This document shows positions 20,901 to 33,535 of a stretch of DNA of 64,000 nucleotides, piece after piece. Origin of the DNA: Aradus depressus. Taxonomy: Eukaryota; Arthropoda; Insecta; Hemiptera; Aradidae. Under the pieces are notes generated by a model. That model was not told the DNA's origin and ran no database searches. It was given only the letters and a program-made list of their open reading frames with translations. The DNA is taken from NCBI GenBank assembly GCA_963662175.1, contig OY759216.1, positions 40,317,087 to 40,381,086 on the forward strand, given 5' to 3'. Every line of letters begins with the position of its first letter. Positions within the stretch are counted from its first letter, which is position 1. Made by a program: the position numbers and the translations under genes.

Positions 20901-23640
20901 AGATGTTTTAAAACCAGAATGCCTCAAACGGTCGTTCTTGACGTTTTCTCGAGAAATATGTACATATACATAAAGGTATAATCGATTTTATTTTTGTTGA
21001 CGTTAAGTCGACCCGTAAATATAAATATATAATCGATTGTATTTTTTTTTTGTATTAATTGTATTTAATATGGCATTTATAAATTCAAATCTTACAAGTT
21101 ATTTTTATTTTATTTCACATTAAATTTTCAACTCCTCTCTCAATAACTAACTCCTTACAATGTTACATAATAAATAATTTACTAATAGATAATCATTTAA
21201 GCGATTCTTAATGCATCATGGAATAAACTGGAGGAAAATAATCTCAATAAAATATCGGAGTCCTTGGAATCTAATTACTTTGAAAAATACGAATTAATAA
21301 ACTTTTTTTTTGGTGAAAGTATGTGAATTAAGCGGCCCCCCTACCATCCCAAAATCAGACGGGACATATCCCACGATTTAGTGCCAATTTTCTGCTAAGT
21401 TTTTGTTTTATTCCGAATTTGTTGCTCTGACCGTTTAGAAGGTAATCGGGGTCGACCTAACGCCAACCTAGCCCCATGCAAACCAATACGAGTAGATAGT
21501 CGGATCCCCAAAGTTGGAAATTTAATATACATAGACACAAAATATAAATGTTGTAAATAATAGCTGTATTGATGAATTGTATCTAGTAGTTTATCTGTGT
21601 TAGAGCTGTTAATTAGAATATTTCAGGATTCATAAGTATTATACATATCATAACGTCTGTAGGCTGCTCTGGAAAATTGTAAAGTCACAAATACCAATTT
21701 CTTAGAATAAATGTTTACTCTTTGACAAAGAGTAAGAATGGCAGAAGGAATGCACACAGATCACTTTTTATAAGGGCCCAATCAGTGCATTGTAAATCAA
21801 ATAATTTGATTTCACATAACATAAAGATTCTTTTATACGAGTTTTCCTGATTTTCACAGTAATTTTTAATATCAAACGAAATTGCAAATATTTTTGCTGA
21901 TTTTAGACTTATCCTCTTGTTCCCGAGCCACCTACCCATCGTATTATATGGCTCGAGAGGAGGATGCAGTGATTTTTCACTTTTCTCTTCCAGCATTGTA
22001 CTTAAATATACTTTTTTGGATTTTTTAAGGAAATTCTGAATTTATATATAATATAATAATTATATTATATACCCTAGCTACATTTCTTCCAGTCTTGACT
22101 TGGATTTTGGACATAGAGGTCCATTCAATAAATAAGTTCCTTAGGATGACGAAAATAGGTTCTTGATATAAGAAAATATGAATTCTAGATACTGATGATG
22201 AGACTGCTTCCCGATACGTCTGTAATTTTAGCTTTTAAAAGCCAACAAATAAATGGAAGAAATGTAGCTGTGATGAATACATATAAATATTTTATTTATG
22301 GGTTGTGTAAGGAGATTGTTAATTCATATATAATATATAATTACATCATCACTTCTCCAATTTATTTGCATCTTTCTAATAAAAATAACAATTACAAACA
22401 TTTCAGGAAGCACTCCCTTCATCAGTGTCTATAGTACTTGTTTAAATATACAAGTTGACTCATGGGAGAAGTGATGTGTCATAATAAATCATATATTAAA
22501 TATTTTTACGTTTTTTATATTTATTTTCATAAATTATTTATGACTAGGTATATCAGTTTGAATCATGTTCCTAACGAATACGTAACTTTCCCCATGGGAA
22601 AATAAGAATGTAGCTAATTTGTACTTGTAATGTATCGTATACATAATAAATAAATATTTATATCTAGAATTTTAAAAAAATATATATATATATCAATAAA
22701 TAAAACGTTAGGAATTCCTAGCAGCAATTATTATTTGTATTATTATTAAAAAAAAAAAAAAAAAAAAAAAAAGGAAAATAGCATACTTTAATTTGTTCCA
22801 CTATAATACAATGTATTCTCTCTAATTGATGTGGTTTAAATGTAAGTAGAAAAGTAAATGTTCTGATATATTAACATAAATAAATAGTCGCACCTTCATG
22901 AATAATGTAATAGAGACATTTTTATAAAAGAAATGGAAATTGTAAAGAAAATTGTATTTTCAGATTGAAGAAAATGATTCCTTTTTTATACAGATGGAAA
23001 AGTCCTTTTTTTGTTGTAAAAGTGAAGTATCATACAAATAAAATCTGAGAAAATTAAAAGTTAAAGTGTGATTGTGTTTGGTACTTTTACATTCTTTACT
23101 TCTTTTTATTATTCAATTTTTCTCTTTCTCGGACTTAAAGCTCTTTTTTTTTTTAACTTTATTTTTTCATGCTTTTAAGGAACCTTTTAAGAATGAAAGA
23201 AAAGGATTTTTTTTCTTTCATTCTTAAGTTTCAGAACAACTCCTTTTTCTAAAAACTTTCTGTTTTTATGTCTTCTTTTATTTTTTTTTCAAGAAGGGAA
23301 AAGTAAAGGCATATCTTGAAAAGTTAAAAGTCATCTTTAAGTTTTCAACATTTCAGAAATGGTTGTTTTGATTCGAAGAGTTGTGTCATTTTCATGTAGG
23401 CTGTGTTCAGAAGTCTTTTTGATGAACAATAGGTAAGGAAGTGCTACTGAGCTGTCAACATACGTTCATCGTAAACTGCAGATTTAGTATGGTGTGCATC
23501 TCACCCCCTCGGTATTTCTTCTACTATTCGAAATTGACCATCATAGAGCATTTTGTTATTTCATCAATATCGGCCGAAATTTATGGTAATTTTAAATTTC
23601 AATACAATAAACCATTGGCCATTACTACACTCATTAGTGA
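20901..23640. other. AT-rich stretch, nothing recognised
   Basis: Homopolymers (A run at 22748-22772) and low-complexity DNA. It may be partly 3'UTR of gene A. No coding or repeat family assigned. Confidence 0.35.
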
Positions 23641-24165
23641 TTAGGTTCTAGAAGCCTGCGAGTGTTTTAAGAAAAATCGCTTCTAAATCCTCATACTAAT
23701 TTTTGTGCCAATAAATTTATTAGGGCATTTGAGTCGAGCTAGGGAGTTTGGAATTTAAATATAAAATGTCATGTCGATAAATTCATTACATCGGCAGTTA
23801 AGCCCCCATTCCCTTTGCCTGATTCCGCTAAAAAGTAATAGGTGTCGTTTTTAGAGGGCTTTGAATTTACTTATAAAATTTCATGTCAATACATTTATTA
23901 CAATGATAGTTATTAGAGTTTTTGTGTTAAGCCTCCTCCTAATCCCCCCCCCCCCCCCCCCCCCCCCCCCTATTTGGCTGAAGACCAATGGGTGTTGTCT
24001 TTGTTTGGGAAATATGTACGTATAAAATTTCATCTCGGTACGTGCATTCTATTGGGAGCTATTGTGTTCACAGACATTTTTAGCCCCCGACGCAAAAGGA
24101 GGGGTGTTATAAGTTTGAAGCCTTTGTCAGTGTGTTTGTGTTTGTCTGTGTCATCGTAGCTCCAA
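23641..24165 (+). repeat. Dispersed repeat D copy with poly-C run
   Basis: Three degraded monomers (ataaaatgtcatgtcgat, ggcagttaagccccc, ataggtgtcg). A run of 27 C at 23944-23970 replaces the usual ccccttccctt part of a monomer. Confidence 0.8.
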
Positions 24166-24345
24166 GACGGCTTACCCGATTTCAAAGGGTTTTTTGTTTC
24201 AAAAGCTGGTATTTGTGAGATGCTTCTTAGCCATGTTTGGTGGAAATCGGGTATGCCGTCTCCAAGATCTTCAGGTTTCATTAGAGCCTGTGTAGGGATC
24301 TCGGCCTCTATTATAGCTAGAGACTTGGAGTTTGAGCTCAAATAT
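24077..24345 (+). repeat. Module joined to repeat D
   Basis: A block starting cccgacgcaaaaggaggggt with tcatcgtagctccaagacgg and agccatgtttggtggaaatc. It looks like a repeat end common in invertebrate genomes, but I cannot name it. Confidence 0.4.
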
Positions 24346-25199
24346 TTATAAGGCCAAGCCTCACCCTTAACCCTTCAAGCCCCCCCCCCCCCCCTCAAAA
24401 AAAATAAGCTCTCTCCACGAAGGTTTCAGTAAAAAAAAGAATGAACAAAAAATTGTTTATATTGTGTCGGTTTTTTTTTTAATTTTCAATTTTGAGTTTT
24501 ACTGTTAACTATTTTTTGGTACTAGTGGTCGGTAAACGAAATTCCAATGCAAATCGGAGAACCAAAAAACAAAAAATCATAGCGTAAGTGATATAAAATC
24601 ATGCAAAAAATTAATGAAATATATTTTAGGCAGTAAAATTTTAAAGTAACATTATAGATTATATTGAATACTATTTGACAATTTACAGACTGACGGAGAG
24701 ACGTTATAGGGGTTCTTGTTGGAGACTACGGGCCTTCAAATAAAAATATACCTGAATTGTTTTAAAAAAAAGCAAATCATTATGTTCAAACCTTTATGCA
24801 GTTACTAAAAGCAATACGTCATCGATGATATATTGATCGATCTATTAAGATCGAACTTTCAAAAAATATTACCAAATAAGAATATGAATTGGAGTAGGTA
24901 GGAATATTTATAATAAAAATGTTATTTCAATTCATTCGTTACATAACTTTTATCGGGAGAAGGAATTATATTTAGGATTCATCATAATATTGTACTAAGT
25001 TGCCGAAGATTCAGTCCTTGTTGCTCCTAATGCAGTGCTCCAATAAAATAAAATATAATGTGGCTCGGCACTTTTTATAGAAAAATATTGTTATAAGAAA
25101 TAATATTAAATGAAAATGAACGAACGACAGAAATATATTATGAGACAACTTTAAACTCTGACGGTTGTTAGGAGTCACTACTGGGTTGCCTTCATCTTA
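24346..25199. other. AT-rich, nothing recognised
   Basis: Includes a short C run at 24381-24395. No gene supported. Confidence 0.35.
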
Positions 25200-25680
25200 T
25201 GCCAATCGTCTCCTCGAAGATTACCCGTTATTTGTCAGTTGCTGGTTGTTGATGCGCAACGAAATAAATACTTGATGACTTCTGGGATACTACGACAGCT
25301 ACTGAGAAAAGGACTAATTTACTTGACCCAAGCTGTACAACACAGTACTACGAGTTCGTTACAATCCCCTTGTCTGGAAGATATCAGTAGTAAGGAAGAT
25401 CCTGAGGACAAGGAAACCCCCAGACCAGGCCTCGTCATACCGACCGATAAGTCTGCTTCCTGTGATACCCACTAGAGACTTCTACCGGACAACCGGACAG
25501 ACTGATCTACGTTACTGCTATAGACAACCTTCACACAGATCATCAATTCGGCTTTCGACAAAAACATTCGGCAATATACTAACGCCATCGTTTGATCGAT
25601 TAGATCGTCCCCTAATAACTGCAGATGTAATGAATGTATTGACTCAACATTTTGTACGGCGGTTAAGGAGAAGCCATTAT
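25200..25680 (+). pseudogene. Decayed LINE reverse transcriptase
   Basis: In one frame around 25375-25480 it reads WKISVVRKILRTRKPPDQAS then SYRPISLLPV, the canonical N-terminal reverse-transcriptase motif of Jockey-like LINEs. Further on, in a shifted frame near 25535-25565, it reads DHQFGFRQKHS, the next conserved motif. Frameshifts and stops separate the pieces and part of the intervening region is deleted. Confidence 0.85.
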
Positions 25681-25684
25681 GTAA

Positions 25685-25753
25685 GTTAAGTATTGAGTGT
25701 AATTGATTAATTTGTTCTGGGGAAGTACATGACTGGTGATTCTCCGACAACTT
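25685..25753 (-). repeat. Dispersed repeat D, terminal fragment
   Basis: ttgattaatttgttctgggg, aagtacatga and tggtgattctccgacaac match the D terminus seen at 34400-34435 and 38795-38830. Confidence 0.7.
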
Positions 25754-27587
25754 TTTTTGTTAAGCAAACCGAAGAAATGGAACATATCCAACATTCTCGT
25801 CGGTATCTCTTTGAAAATAAACATATCATTCAAGAAATCCTCGTAGAGATTGATGAAGTGAATCCATTTATCGAGAAATGACCTCTGTGGGGTGTCCAAA
25901 GCGTTACAATTTTCTTATTAAAATCTGTGTAATCTGAAGGTTTACAAGACTCTTCTATTACGAAAAAATAAAAAAGGTTATGATTCGGATGCTAATAGAA
26001 GTCTAAGTCAGGCGGAGAGAGAGAGCCCAGGTGTGACTGTCAATGTACTCGTACTCACTCAAAACTCACCTTCCCCATAGATATTTTTTAGTACTTAAAT
26101 CATCCCTTGGGAACTTTAGGGTGTCTGAGGGTTCTTGTTATCCCACTTGTACCCTCTGTTATCATGACCGCATCATCATACCAATCCACTCACACTCTCC
26201 CCAAGTAGCCACCAGTCTTAAAAGTGCATGGCAGAGGGACCTACTCCAAGACTAGCCGGGACCCCTCTTTGGCCATATACCTCAGCAGTAAAGCCATGCA
26301 CTTGTCACTTCTCATCTCCGATCGAAGATATTTCCATCTTCGAGTTTCACGTTCTTTGTTACGTATTTTAAGGGATTTTTGAAAGTAAAAAAATAATTTA
26401 AATAGGCACTTCTTGGAAAAATACCACACAAAAAGCCCAAATAAGGGATTCTCTCTAATGTACTTCTGTTTTAGCGTATTTGTATTTTTGATTATATTTA
26501 CGATTTACATAGGTCATGTGAATATAGAAAAAATAATTGGTAGCCATTCATAGAGTTCCACTGATAGATTACACTAGGAACGTTTTGATTAACTACAATG
26601 GATAATCAGTGATAAACATTATCTAATGCATTTATTGATATCTAACGATAAAACAAGATAAAAGGCCGATAGTTGGAAATATTATTTAAAACAGTTAAGG
26701 CCTGTTTTCAGAATCACACCCATCACGTGTTTTGTTGTTTTATCCACCAATCATATTAAGTGTTACATCCCTCACATAGAGAGCCATTGTCTCAGTTATT
26801 TATTTTTGCCGTTAGATGGAATTCAGAACGTGGACCAGACCAGTCATATTTTCTTCAGAGAATTCATCATGATTCATAAGGTAATTTTTTATTGAAGCTA
26901 AAAAAAAGTAGTTCTATTGTCGCGAACCAGAAGGGAACTAATTCTGCCCTGAATTAGTTAAGGATCAACAACTTCCTCCAAAAGATAAACATGAAATTCG
27001 AAAAATGAGCTATAAAAGTCAGAGTAATAAACGATGATACTTGAGGTAAGTTAAAAATTTGAGGCACAGCTAGGATTTAGCTAAAAAGGAAAATCCTAAA
27101 AACCCAATATTCATGCATTATATACTTTAAAAGAAAAATTTGTTCACACCACAATAATCAAAAACTATATTTAGTAAATATCTTCGGAAATATATTACAT
27201 TGGCCGTTAGGTATCCGACATTTTCATTTATCCCAAGAGGGGTGGGTGGGTATGTGACACACCACTTCAAAGACCAATACATTATTGAAATGTTGAAAAT
27301 CCCTTTATAAATTATCAACCTGGGTTTGTGACATCCGATCGTTTTTTATGGGTAAAATTGGTACTCTACACTTCAAAGGGTCCTAAATTATTGAAATGTA
27401 TCAAAATAACTTTAAGAATATTTTATATATTTCAATAATATATTAAAAAGTAATGAGGAAGATTAACAGTTTTTGTGTAAATTAAGCCAAAGTCAAAAAT
27501 TGGATTTCATGACTGCTTTGAAGTATTTTCTACAACTTTTATTTGGAAAGTTTTAATAGAAGTCATAAATATAAGTAGATTGAACGC
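25754..27587. other. Intergenic, nothing recognised
   Basis: AT-rich DNA with no supported gene; the open stretches are short and without splice context. Confidence 0.35.
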
Positions 27588-27608
27588 AGGGCGCCGGTAA
27601 CTCAGTGG
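27588..27608 (+). repeat. SINE family 1, 5' tip of a split copy
   Basis: agggcgccggtaactcagtgg is the SINE1 head. The rest continues at 28736 after the hAT insertion. Confidence 0.9.
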
Positions 27609-27609
27609 C

Positions 27610-27611
<2 letters not shown>

Positions 27612-27641
<30 letters not shown>

Positions 27642-27836
27642 CTTTGGCTTCATGTACGGTGCATATTAGCCATGTCAATGTGTTATATATAATTATTTAA
27701 GACATCCATGGCCCCGGGGGGGAGTTCTATCTACGAAATAAAACTCACTCCCGGACGGGATTCGAACCCGCAAACCATGGTGAGACCATGCGACCAAAGC
27801 TCTACGCTCTAGCCCGCACGGCCACCATGGCCCCCG
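27612..27836 (-). mobile_element. SINE family 2 inserted in the hAT terminal repeat
   Basis: A poly-T tail, then the reverse SINE2 body and Ser/Leu-tRNA-like head. The 8-bp target duplication AGTGGCAG is at 27604-27611 and 27837-27844. It overlaps the first three bases of the hAT end (CAG), so this insertion came after the hAT. Confidence 0.92.
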
Positions 27837-27841
27837 AGTGG

Positions 27842-28735
27842 CAGGGTTGGGCTTAGTCATTAATATTTTCAATCGATTGACGAATCAAACTAAAAAGTTA
27901 GTGATTATTTTAGTTATGACTAAATCAATCACGATTGATAATTTAGTTTTAATCACTACTAAAATTGAGTAATCATTAGTTTTAGTTTGGATTAATTTTT
28001 TAACTAAAAAGATATTTTTCGTATTTGAAAACGAGGCAATAAAATATTATCCAGAAAATGAACCGACCTTGTACATTCTAGTAACTACTGACACAACGCA
28101 ATAAAATTTTAAACTCTTAAAAATTACTGAAGTTCTTTCAATTCAAAATAAGCCTTATCTTATAGGTAATTAGGTACTTTTCTGTTTATTAGCACATTCT
28201 ATCGCTGTTTGTGTCACTACCTGGAAAGGGTCTACTGTATTGATACAAAGCATTGTAAGCTACAGAGCCTATGCCGTCATCGGGACCAGTTGAAAGAATG
28301 TTTTCCTATGCTACTATGACCAACTCACCGATATCACACAAACTATCTGATGAGATGTTTGAGAAAAGAGTCGTCATGAAAAGCAATTTAAATATAATGA
28401 ATCGAAAACGTTGACGGTTTGATTATATGTAGTAAAAGAATAAATAAATAAAAAATATGAAAATATTGTTATTTGCATACCAAGTATGAATGACTAATAA
28501 AATAATAAACCATTTGTCTAATTTAATAATTCGTTTACTTTACAATTTCCTCGACATTAGTATTGCAATCAAATTATTAATCAACATTGAAAACTAAAAT
28601 TGATTCAATCATTATTTCAATTTTTTATACGACTTAATATACGATAAAACTAATTCAATCGTCAATCGTCAGTTAAACTAATTAGGTTAGTTTTCGTTTT
28701 TAATCGTCAATCAAACTAAATTTTTGCCAACACTG
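27842..28735 (+). mobile_element. hAT-family element, internally deleted
   Basis: Ends CAGGGTTGG and CCAACACTG form a hAT-type terminal inverted repeat. The 8-bp duplication CTCAGTGG, at 27601-27608 and 28736-28743, is diagnostic for hAT elements and lies in the SINE1 A box. The first CAG is duplicated at 27609-27611 by the later SINE2 insertion. Only the tail of a transposase is left. Confidence 0.95.
28271..28414 (+). pseudogene. hAT transposase C-terminal remnant
   Basis: The frame to TGA at 28412 reads PSSGPVERMFSYATMTNSPI followed by SHKLSDEMFEKRVVMKSNLN. This matches the hAT C-terminal dimerisation domain pattern (P-S-S-x-x-x-E-R-x-F-S-x-A, then an L-rich helix and N). The catalytic core is absent. 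Confidence 0.9.
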
Positions 28736-29053
28736 CTCAGTGGTATGCGGCGTGCTTGCCTTCTGAGCTCAAGATCGTGGGTTCGAAACCCGGCCGAGGC
28801 CCTTAGTTTATTTTATCTGGGAGGTAAAATAAACTTAAGCACGCCGTCCTTCGGATGGGACGTTAAGCGATGGTCCCGAGCTTGTACGATGTCAGGTACT
28901 CGTTAAAGACCCCTACCGTAGGTGAATAAAAATTTAGGGTAGGTAAAACTTAGGACTCCCAGTGTAGAGTCGGCTCATGTTCACCCGAGTGACGAAAGAG
29001 CGCCCTGGTAGTAGGCGATATGACCTCATAGTTAAGGCCTGGGCATGAATCTT
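28736..29053 (+). repeat. SINE family 1, remainder of the split copy
   Basis: Continues from the A box through the B box (ggttcgaaacccgg) and full body to gggcatgaatc; the final tail repeat is lost. Confidence 0.93.
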
Positions 29054-29429
29054 GTAAATGATAAATAACTTGTAAATTGAAGCTAGGCTTTGAAGTAAAG
29101 TAGCCTTAATTTTCGCCCTAAATCTTAACGGATCTAAATTAGCACATGTGACATCTTCCCAATATTCAAGTTCATTGCTACAATCGTATCCATGTTAGAT
29201 TTTGTAATTAAGTATGAGAATGTCAAACGATATTTGTATATCCCAGAGTATAACAGTGTGGGCATGATCGTGTTAGTTTTTAACTAGATACGCAAAAATA
29301 ACGCTTTTCCTCGGATACATATCCATCATGTTTTATATATTGTGTGGCAGACCTGTGGACCGGACTTGAGAGGTACTTAAGGTACTTACTTATGTGTATA
29401 AGTACGTATATTATATAACATACATAAGT
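29054..29429. other. Intergenic upstream of gene B
   Basis: AT-rich; no gene or repeat recognised. Confidence 0.35.
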
Positions 29430-29576
29430 GTGATGAGAGAGAGGCTGGCGGTGAGTTTGACCGCGCCTGCGTCTCTCCCTCCCTCCATTCCGTGTAGCAA
29501 CAAGTACACACTCCAATCACTTCTTCAGTGTTACTCTAGTCTTCGGCTCTCCCGCTTTTCTGTGTTCCTCTCCACT
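29430..29576 (+). promoter_or_regulatory. Probable gene B core promoter and 5'UTR
   Basis: A locally GC-rich island in AT-rich DNA with gagagag and CCCTCCCTCC tracts. The arthropod initiator TCAGT lies at 29525-29529, about 50 nt before an ATG in strong context (A at -3, G at +4). No TATA box at the expected spacing. Inference from sequence only. Confidence 0.5.
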
Positions 29577-29591
29577 ATGGTGGCCCTAAAG
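29577..29591 (+). CDS. Gene B first coding exon (five codons, inferred)
   Basis: ATG to AAG encodes MVALK and is followed by the donor gtcagt. The exon ends in phase 0, exactly what the phase-0 exon at 52556 needs. The join gives Met-Val-Ala-Leu-Lys before a hydrophobic signal core. The intron would be about 23 kb. Without splicing the frame runs into a Leu/Phe-rich stretch and stops at 29647. Confirmation needs transcripts. Confidence 0.45.
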
Positions 29592-29796
29592 GTCAGTTAC
29601 GTACTATTATTATTATTTTTTTCATTGGTTTTCCTTTGTCAATATTAAAATAGTAAAATTTCGATTCGAAAAATAGTAAAAAAAACATAAGTATAATAAA
29701 TAATTGTGTACAAAAGAAAGATTGATAATGGTTTGGTGTGGATCGCAGGAATTATTATTTTTTAAGTAAAAATAAATTAGATAAAAATCAAATGGA

Positions 29797-30397
29797 AAAA
29801 AGTCATCAGTGAATCACCGGCAATGTACTTCCCCAGCGCGAATTAACTAAGTTTTTGTTTTTCTCCTGAAAACAATCAACTTATTGGGTTAAAAATCAAA
29901 AATGTGACTTACGGTCGTACTTCTCATAATTTTTTATCGATGCATTCATTACATCGGCAGTTATTAGTATTTTTGAAATGTGCCTTCCCCCTCCTCTGAT
30001 CCCCTCTTTCCATTCGGCCGATTTCGCAGAAAATTAATGATTGTCATCCTTGTGGGGTTTTGAATTTAAATATAAAATGTCTGATCGATATATTAATTAC
30101 ATCGGCAGTTATTAGAGTTTTTGTATTAAGTCCTTCCCCTAAACCCTTCTTCCCTTTGGCCAATTTGGATGAAAATCAACAGATATCATCCTTGTAGGGT
30201 TCTGGATACACATGTAAAAGTTTATGTCATTATATTCATTCTATCTTCAGTTACCGTGTCCACAGACACACACACACACTCACACATAGACAAAACTTTC
30301 ATTTTTGGAATCAGATGGTCGGAAAACTTGAAATTGCTGCGAAAACCCAACATAGACTTTCCGAGCTTTACACACTTCGTATAGCAGAAGAAGTTAA
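29797..30397 (+). repeat. Dispersed repeat D, near-complete copy
   Basis: Left terminus agtgaatcaccggcaatgta then cttccccag, unique segment, two to three monomers, and right end cacttcgtatagcagaagaa. The ends give the element a length of about 0.6 kb. Confidence 0.8.
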
Positions 30398-30455
30398 TAT
30401 GACGAGAGAATTAATTCATATTCTCTTCCTTTTCGTTTATTATTTGTGATGGAGG

Positions 30456-30588
30456 TTGAATCAGTTATTGCCCGGACTTTAACTATGAGGTCATATGGCC
30501 TTCTACCAGAGCGCTCTTTCGCCACTCTGGTGGTCAGGAGCCCGACCTTACTTAGGGATTCCTAAATTTTACCTAACTAAGTTTATTT
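30456..30588 (-). repeat. SINE family 1, 3' fragment
   Basis: Reverse body: ccggactttaactatgaggt, accagagcgctctttcg, gagcccgacc. Confidence 0.8.
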
Positions 30589-30671
30589 AAATAGGATATA
30601 ACGACAATAAAGTAATAACTGATTTATTTGTTGAATTATATAATAGGAAGGAACTGGATAATTGTTTTGGT

Positions 30672-30767
30672 AGTTAGGTATTATGACTCATGCCCGGGCT
30701 TTAAATGCAATGTCATCACCTATTACCAGAGGCTCTTTCGTCACTCTAGTGGACATGAGCCCGACTG
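30672..30767 (-). repeat. SINE family 1, 3' fragment
   Basis: Tail tagttaggtattatgactca and body to gacatgagcccgactg; broken off where the 30768 repeat begins. Confidence 0.8.
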
Positions 30768-30931
30768 CTCAACGCCATATCAAGATCATTTTCTAAAAAA
30801 ATGTGAGAACCTGTTTTTGAATCTCACCTCCTCATATATATATAAAAAATAAATGTAATTTTAGGGCAAAAAACTACAATGTCCTTATATTATCATCGTC
30901 CGAACGAATATCAATTGATTTACAATATAAT
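30768..30931 (+). repeat. Dispersed ~160-bp repeat (copy 2)
   Basis: Near-identical to 10947-11105, lying between two SINE1 copies. Confidence 0.85.
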
Positions 30932-31229
30932 AGGTTAGGTTAGGTTTTATGACTCATGCCCGGGCTTTAACAACGAGGTCATATCGCCTACTACCAAAGC
31001 GCTCTTTCGTCACTCTGGTGGACATGAGCCCGACTCTACTGTGGGAGTCCTAAATTTTGCCTCCCCTAAATTTTTATTCACCAAGAATAGGGATCCTTAA
31101 TGAGTACCTGACATCGTACAGACTCGGGACCATTGCTTAACGACCCATCCGTGCTCAAGGTTTTTTCTCCTCGAACCCGCGATCTTGAGATCAGTAGGCT
31201 AGCATGACATCTGAGCTACCGGCGCCCTC
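30932..31229 (-). repeat. SINE family 1 with telomere-like tail
   Basis: Left end taggttaggttaggttttat is the tail repeat in reverse, then full body, a deletion near the rgcacgccgtcc region, and head ctgagctaccggcgccctc. Confidence 0.92.
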
Positions 31230-31424
31230 AAGGTTTGTATCAGTTTTAGTTTGTGAAATGAGTTTTTTTTTTTTGTTTTTTTCTTAATTTACGAAAGTTG
31301 TAGCTAAATATATATAAAATAACATTGATTCTTTGTGCCTCTCATTCAGCATTTCCAAAACAAACTTCCTTACCCCATTTGACAAGCGCATTTTATTTCT
31401 CTCTCTTTTTTGTATTTTAATTCT

Positions 31425-31756
31425 AGTTAGTTAGGTCGTTAGTTATTATGAGTCATGCCCGGGCCTTAACTACAAGGTCATATCGCCTACTACCAGAGCG
31501 CTCTTTCGTCACTCTGGTGTCCTAAATGTCGAGTCCTAAATGTTGCCTACCTAGGTTTATTCACCTAGGGTAGATTCGTTACCGAGTACCTGACATCGTA
31601 CAGAGGCTCGGGACAATCCCTTAACGTCCCATCCGAAGGACGGCGTGCTTAAGTTTATTTTACCTTTCAGATAAAATAAACTCGGCCGGGCTTCGAACCC
31701 GCAAACTTGAGCTCAGTAAGCAAGCACGCATGCCACTGAGCTACCGGCTCCCTCTA
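31425..31756 (-). repeat. SINE family 1, near full length
   Basis: Complete reverse copy from the tail (ttagttattatgagtcatg) to the head (ctaccggctccctct), with a deletion in the gtagagtcgggctcatgtcc part. Confidence 0.92.
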
Positions 31757-31792
31757 TTTTACTTCTATTTATTTATTCAACAAAGTATAGCC

Positions 31793-32032
31793 GAAGTTAT
31801 GTAATCGGTCAAAAATTGTATCTTTAATCTTCACAGAAATGTCATTTCGATGTAATCATTACATCGGTAGTTATTAAAGTTTTTGAGTTATACCTCTCCT
31901 CTAATTCACCCTTCTCTTTGGTAGATTTGACTGAAAATCAACAGGTGGATTCTGGATTCACATGTTGATTTTCGTTGAAATCTCCGCATTACATATTTTC
32001 CCCTATACTTCGTATTGCAGTGGAGGTAAAAT
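31793..32032 (+). repeat. Dispersed repeat D copy, truncated
   Basis: Monomer words tttcgatgtaatcattacat and actgaaaatcaacaggt; right end acttcgtattgcagtggagg. Confidence 0.7.
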
Positions 32033-32089
32033 TGTCAATCTACAATATATATAATATAATACACATTCTAGTATAACAGGGACAATCCT

Positions 32090-32360
32090 TCATAAATGTA
32101 TCGTGATAAATCTATCTTTATTTAACGCTCCGTAGGTACCTCATCATACATATTGCGGGGCTTTCCCCATGAATCACTTACTAGCTAGGAAAGGAACACA
32201 CCACACCAGCTTTGAGGAAGTGATAATTATAGGCATAAATATAAAAAAAAATTGTATTCGGTGAGATATGAGGTCAATTTCCAGGCTTGGCTCAATGCCA
32301 GTAAATTATCCTGGAAATAGAGTTCGCCTGATGACTAAATCAATGGGAGTATCATTGCTA
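32090..32360 (+). repeat. Dispersed repeat R, copy 1
   Basis: Reverse complement similarity to 63715-64000: tatcgtgataaatctatc, aggtacctcatcat, tgagatatgaggtcaatttc, caggcttggctcaatgccag and aatagagttcgcctgatga all recur inverted there. Confidence 0.85.
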
Positions 32361-32506
32361 GGGTTAATACCTATATGCATTTTGATTATTCTTGCAATTC
32401 GATGCAGTTAGTAAAAAGTCAATATCCCGAACTGTTCGTAATATAGGGTAATTTTGATTCTGAGTTTTCACCGGAGTTTAATGTTTTCTGAACCCCGGAT
32501 ACAAAA

Positions 32507-33262
32507 AAAAAATCATCGGTGAAACATGGCAACTAACCCAGCCTAAATTAATCAATTAAGTTTTCGCTCTTCCTTCGAAACCAATCAAACGTTTTGGCTA
32601 AAATTCAATATTTTACTTTCGTTGGGGCTTTTGAATCCGCGAACTAAATTTTGTGTCGATATATTCATAAAATCGGCAGTTATTAGGGTTCATAAGTTGT
32701 GTCACCCTTTCTGATTCCCCTTCCTTCGACAGATTTTGTTGCTATTGAATAGGCGTTGTCCTTATGAGAATTTAAATTTAAATATGATACTTCATATCGA
32801 CATTTTACATTAGCAGTTATTAGAGTTTTTGTGATAAGCCCCCCTAATTCCCCTTCCCTTCGCCCGATTTGGCTGAAAATTAATAGTTATTGTTCTTATA
32901 GGGATTTGAATTTAAATGTGAAATTTCATGTCGATACATTCATTACGCAGTTATTAGAGTTCTTTGGTTAAGGCCCCCTCAATTCCACCTTCTCTTTGGC
33001 TGTTTTGGTTCAAAATCAATAGGTATAAACAAACTTATAAAACTTCGTGTTGATACATAGAATTAAAAAAAAAGCTGTCCGCCTATGTGTGACTGTGAAT
33101 ATGATAACTCCCGATAGAATAAATGTATCGACACATAATTCCATATGTGTTTCCAGAATTCCATAAAGACGCCCCCTAGTGATTTTCAGTCAAATCGGCT
33201 TAGCGAAAATATAGTTGATTGATTCGCATTGGGGTTGTATATATCTGGTGATTCACCGACAA
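32507..33262. repeat. Dispersed repeat D, copy with both termini
   Basis: Begins catcggtgaaacatggcaac (diverged + terminus), holds about four + monomers, then turns to - sequence ending tctggtgattcaccgacaac. It is a composite or inverted arrangement. Confidence 0.75.
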
Positions 33263-33535
33263 CCTTACTTAAAATATTTGAGGGAAACATTTGAACAGAC
33301 GGTATTCGAATTTCCCTTCTCGGGATGCTTGTGGTAATAATACGAAACATAACCAGTTTGATAAATAGTAATGGCTTCTTACTCCTTTTATTGGCAATAA
33401 TACACATCTGCTGTTCCCCCAATGTAATTAAGCAGATTCACCCTTATAGTTGAATTTGCTAACATTAATAAGATAAATTAAATTTGTTTTTCCTGTAAAC
33501 ATTGTTGGCCTGAGCGGTTTTCTTTGTTTCATGGT

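Noticed and set aside
25239..25475. 78-codon open frame as a host exon
   Set aside because: A different frame of the same DNA reads clear LINE reverse-transcriptase motifs, so this frame is incidental.
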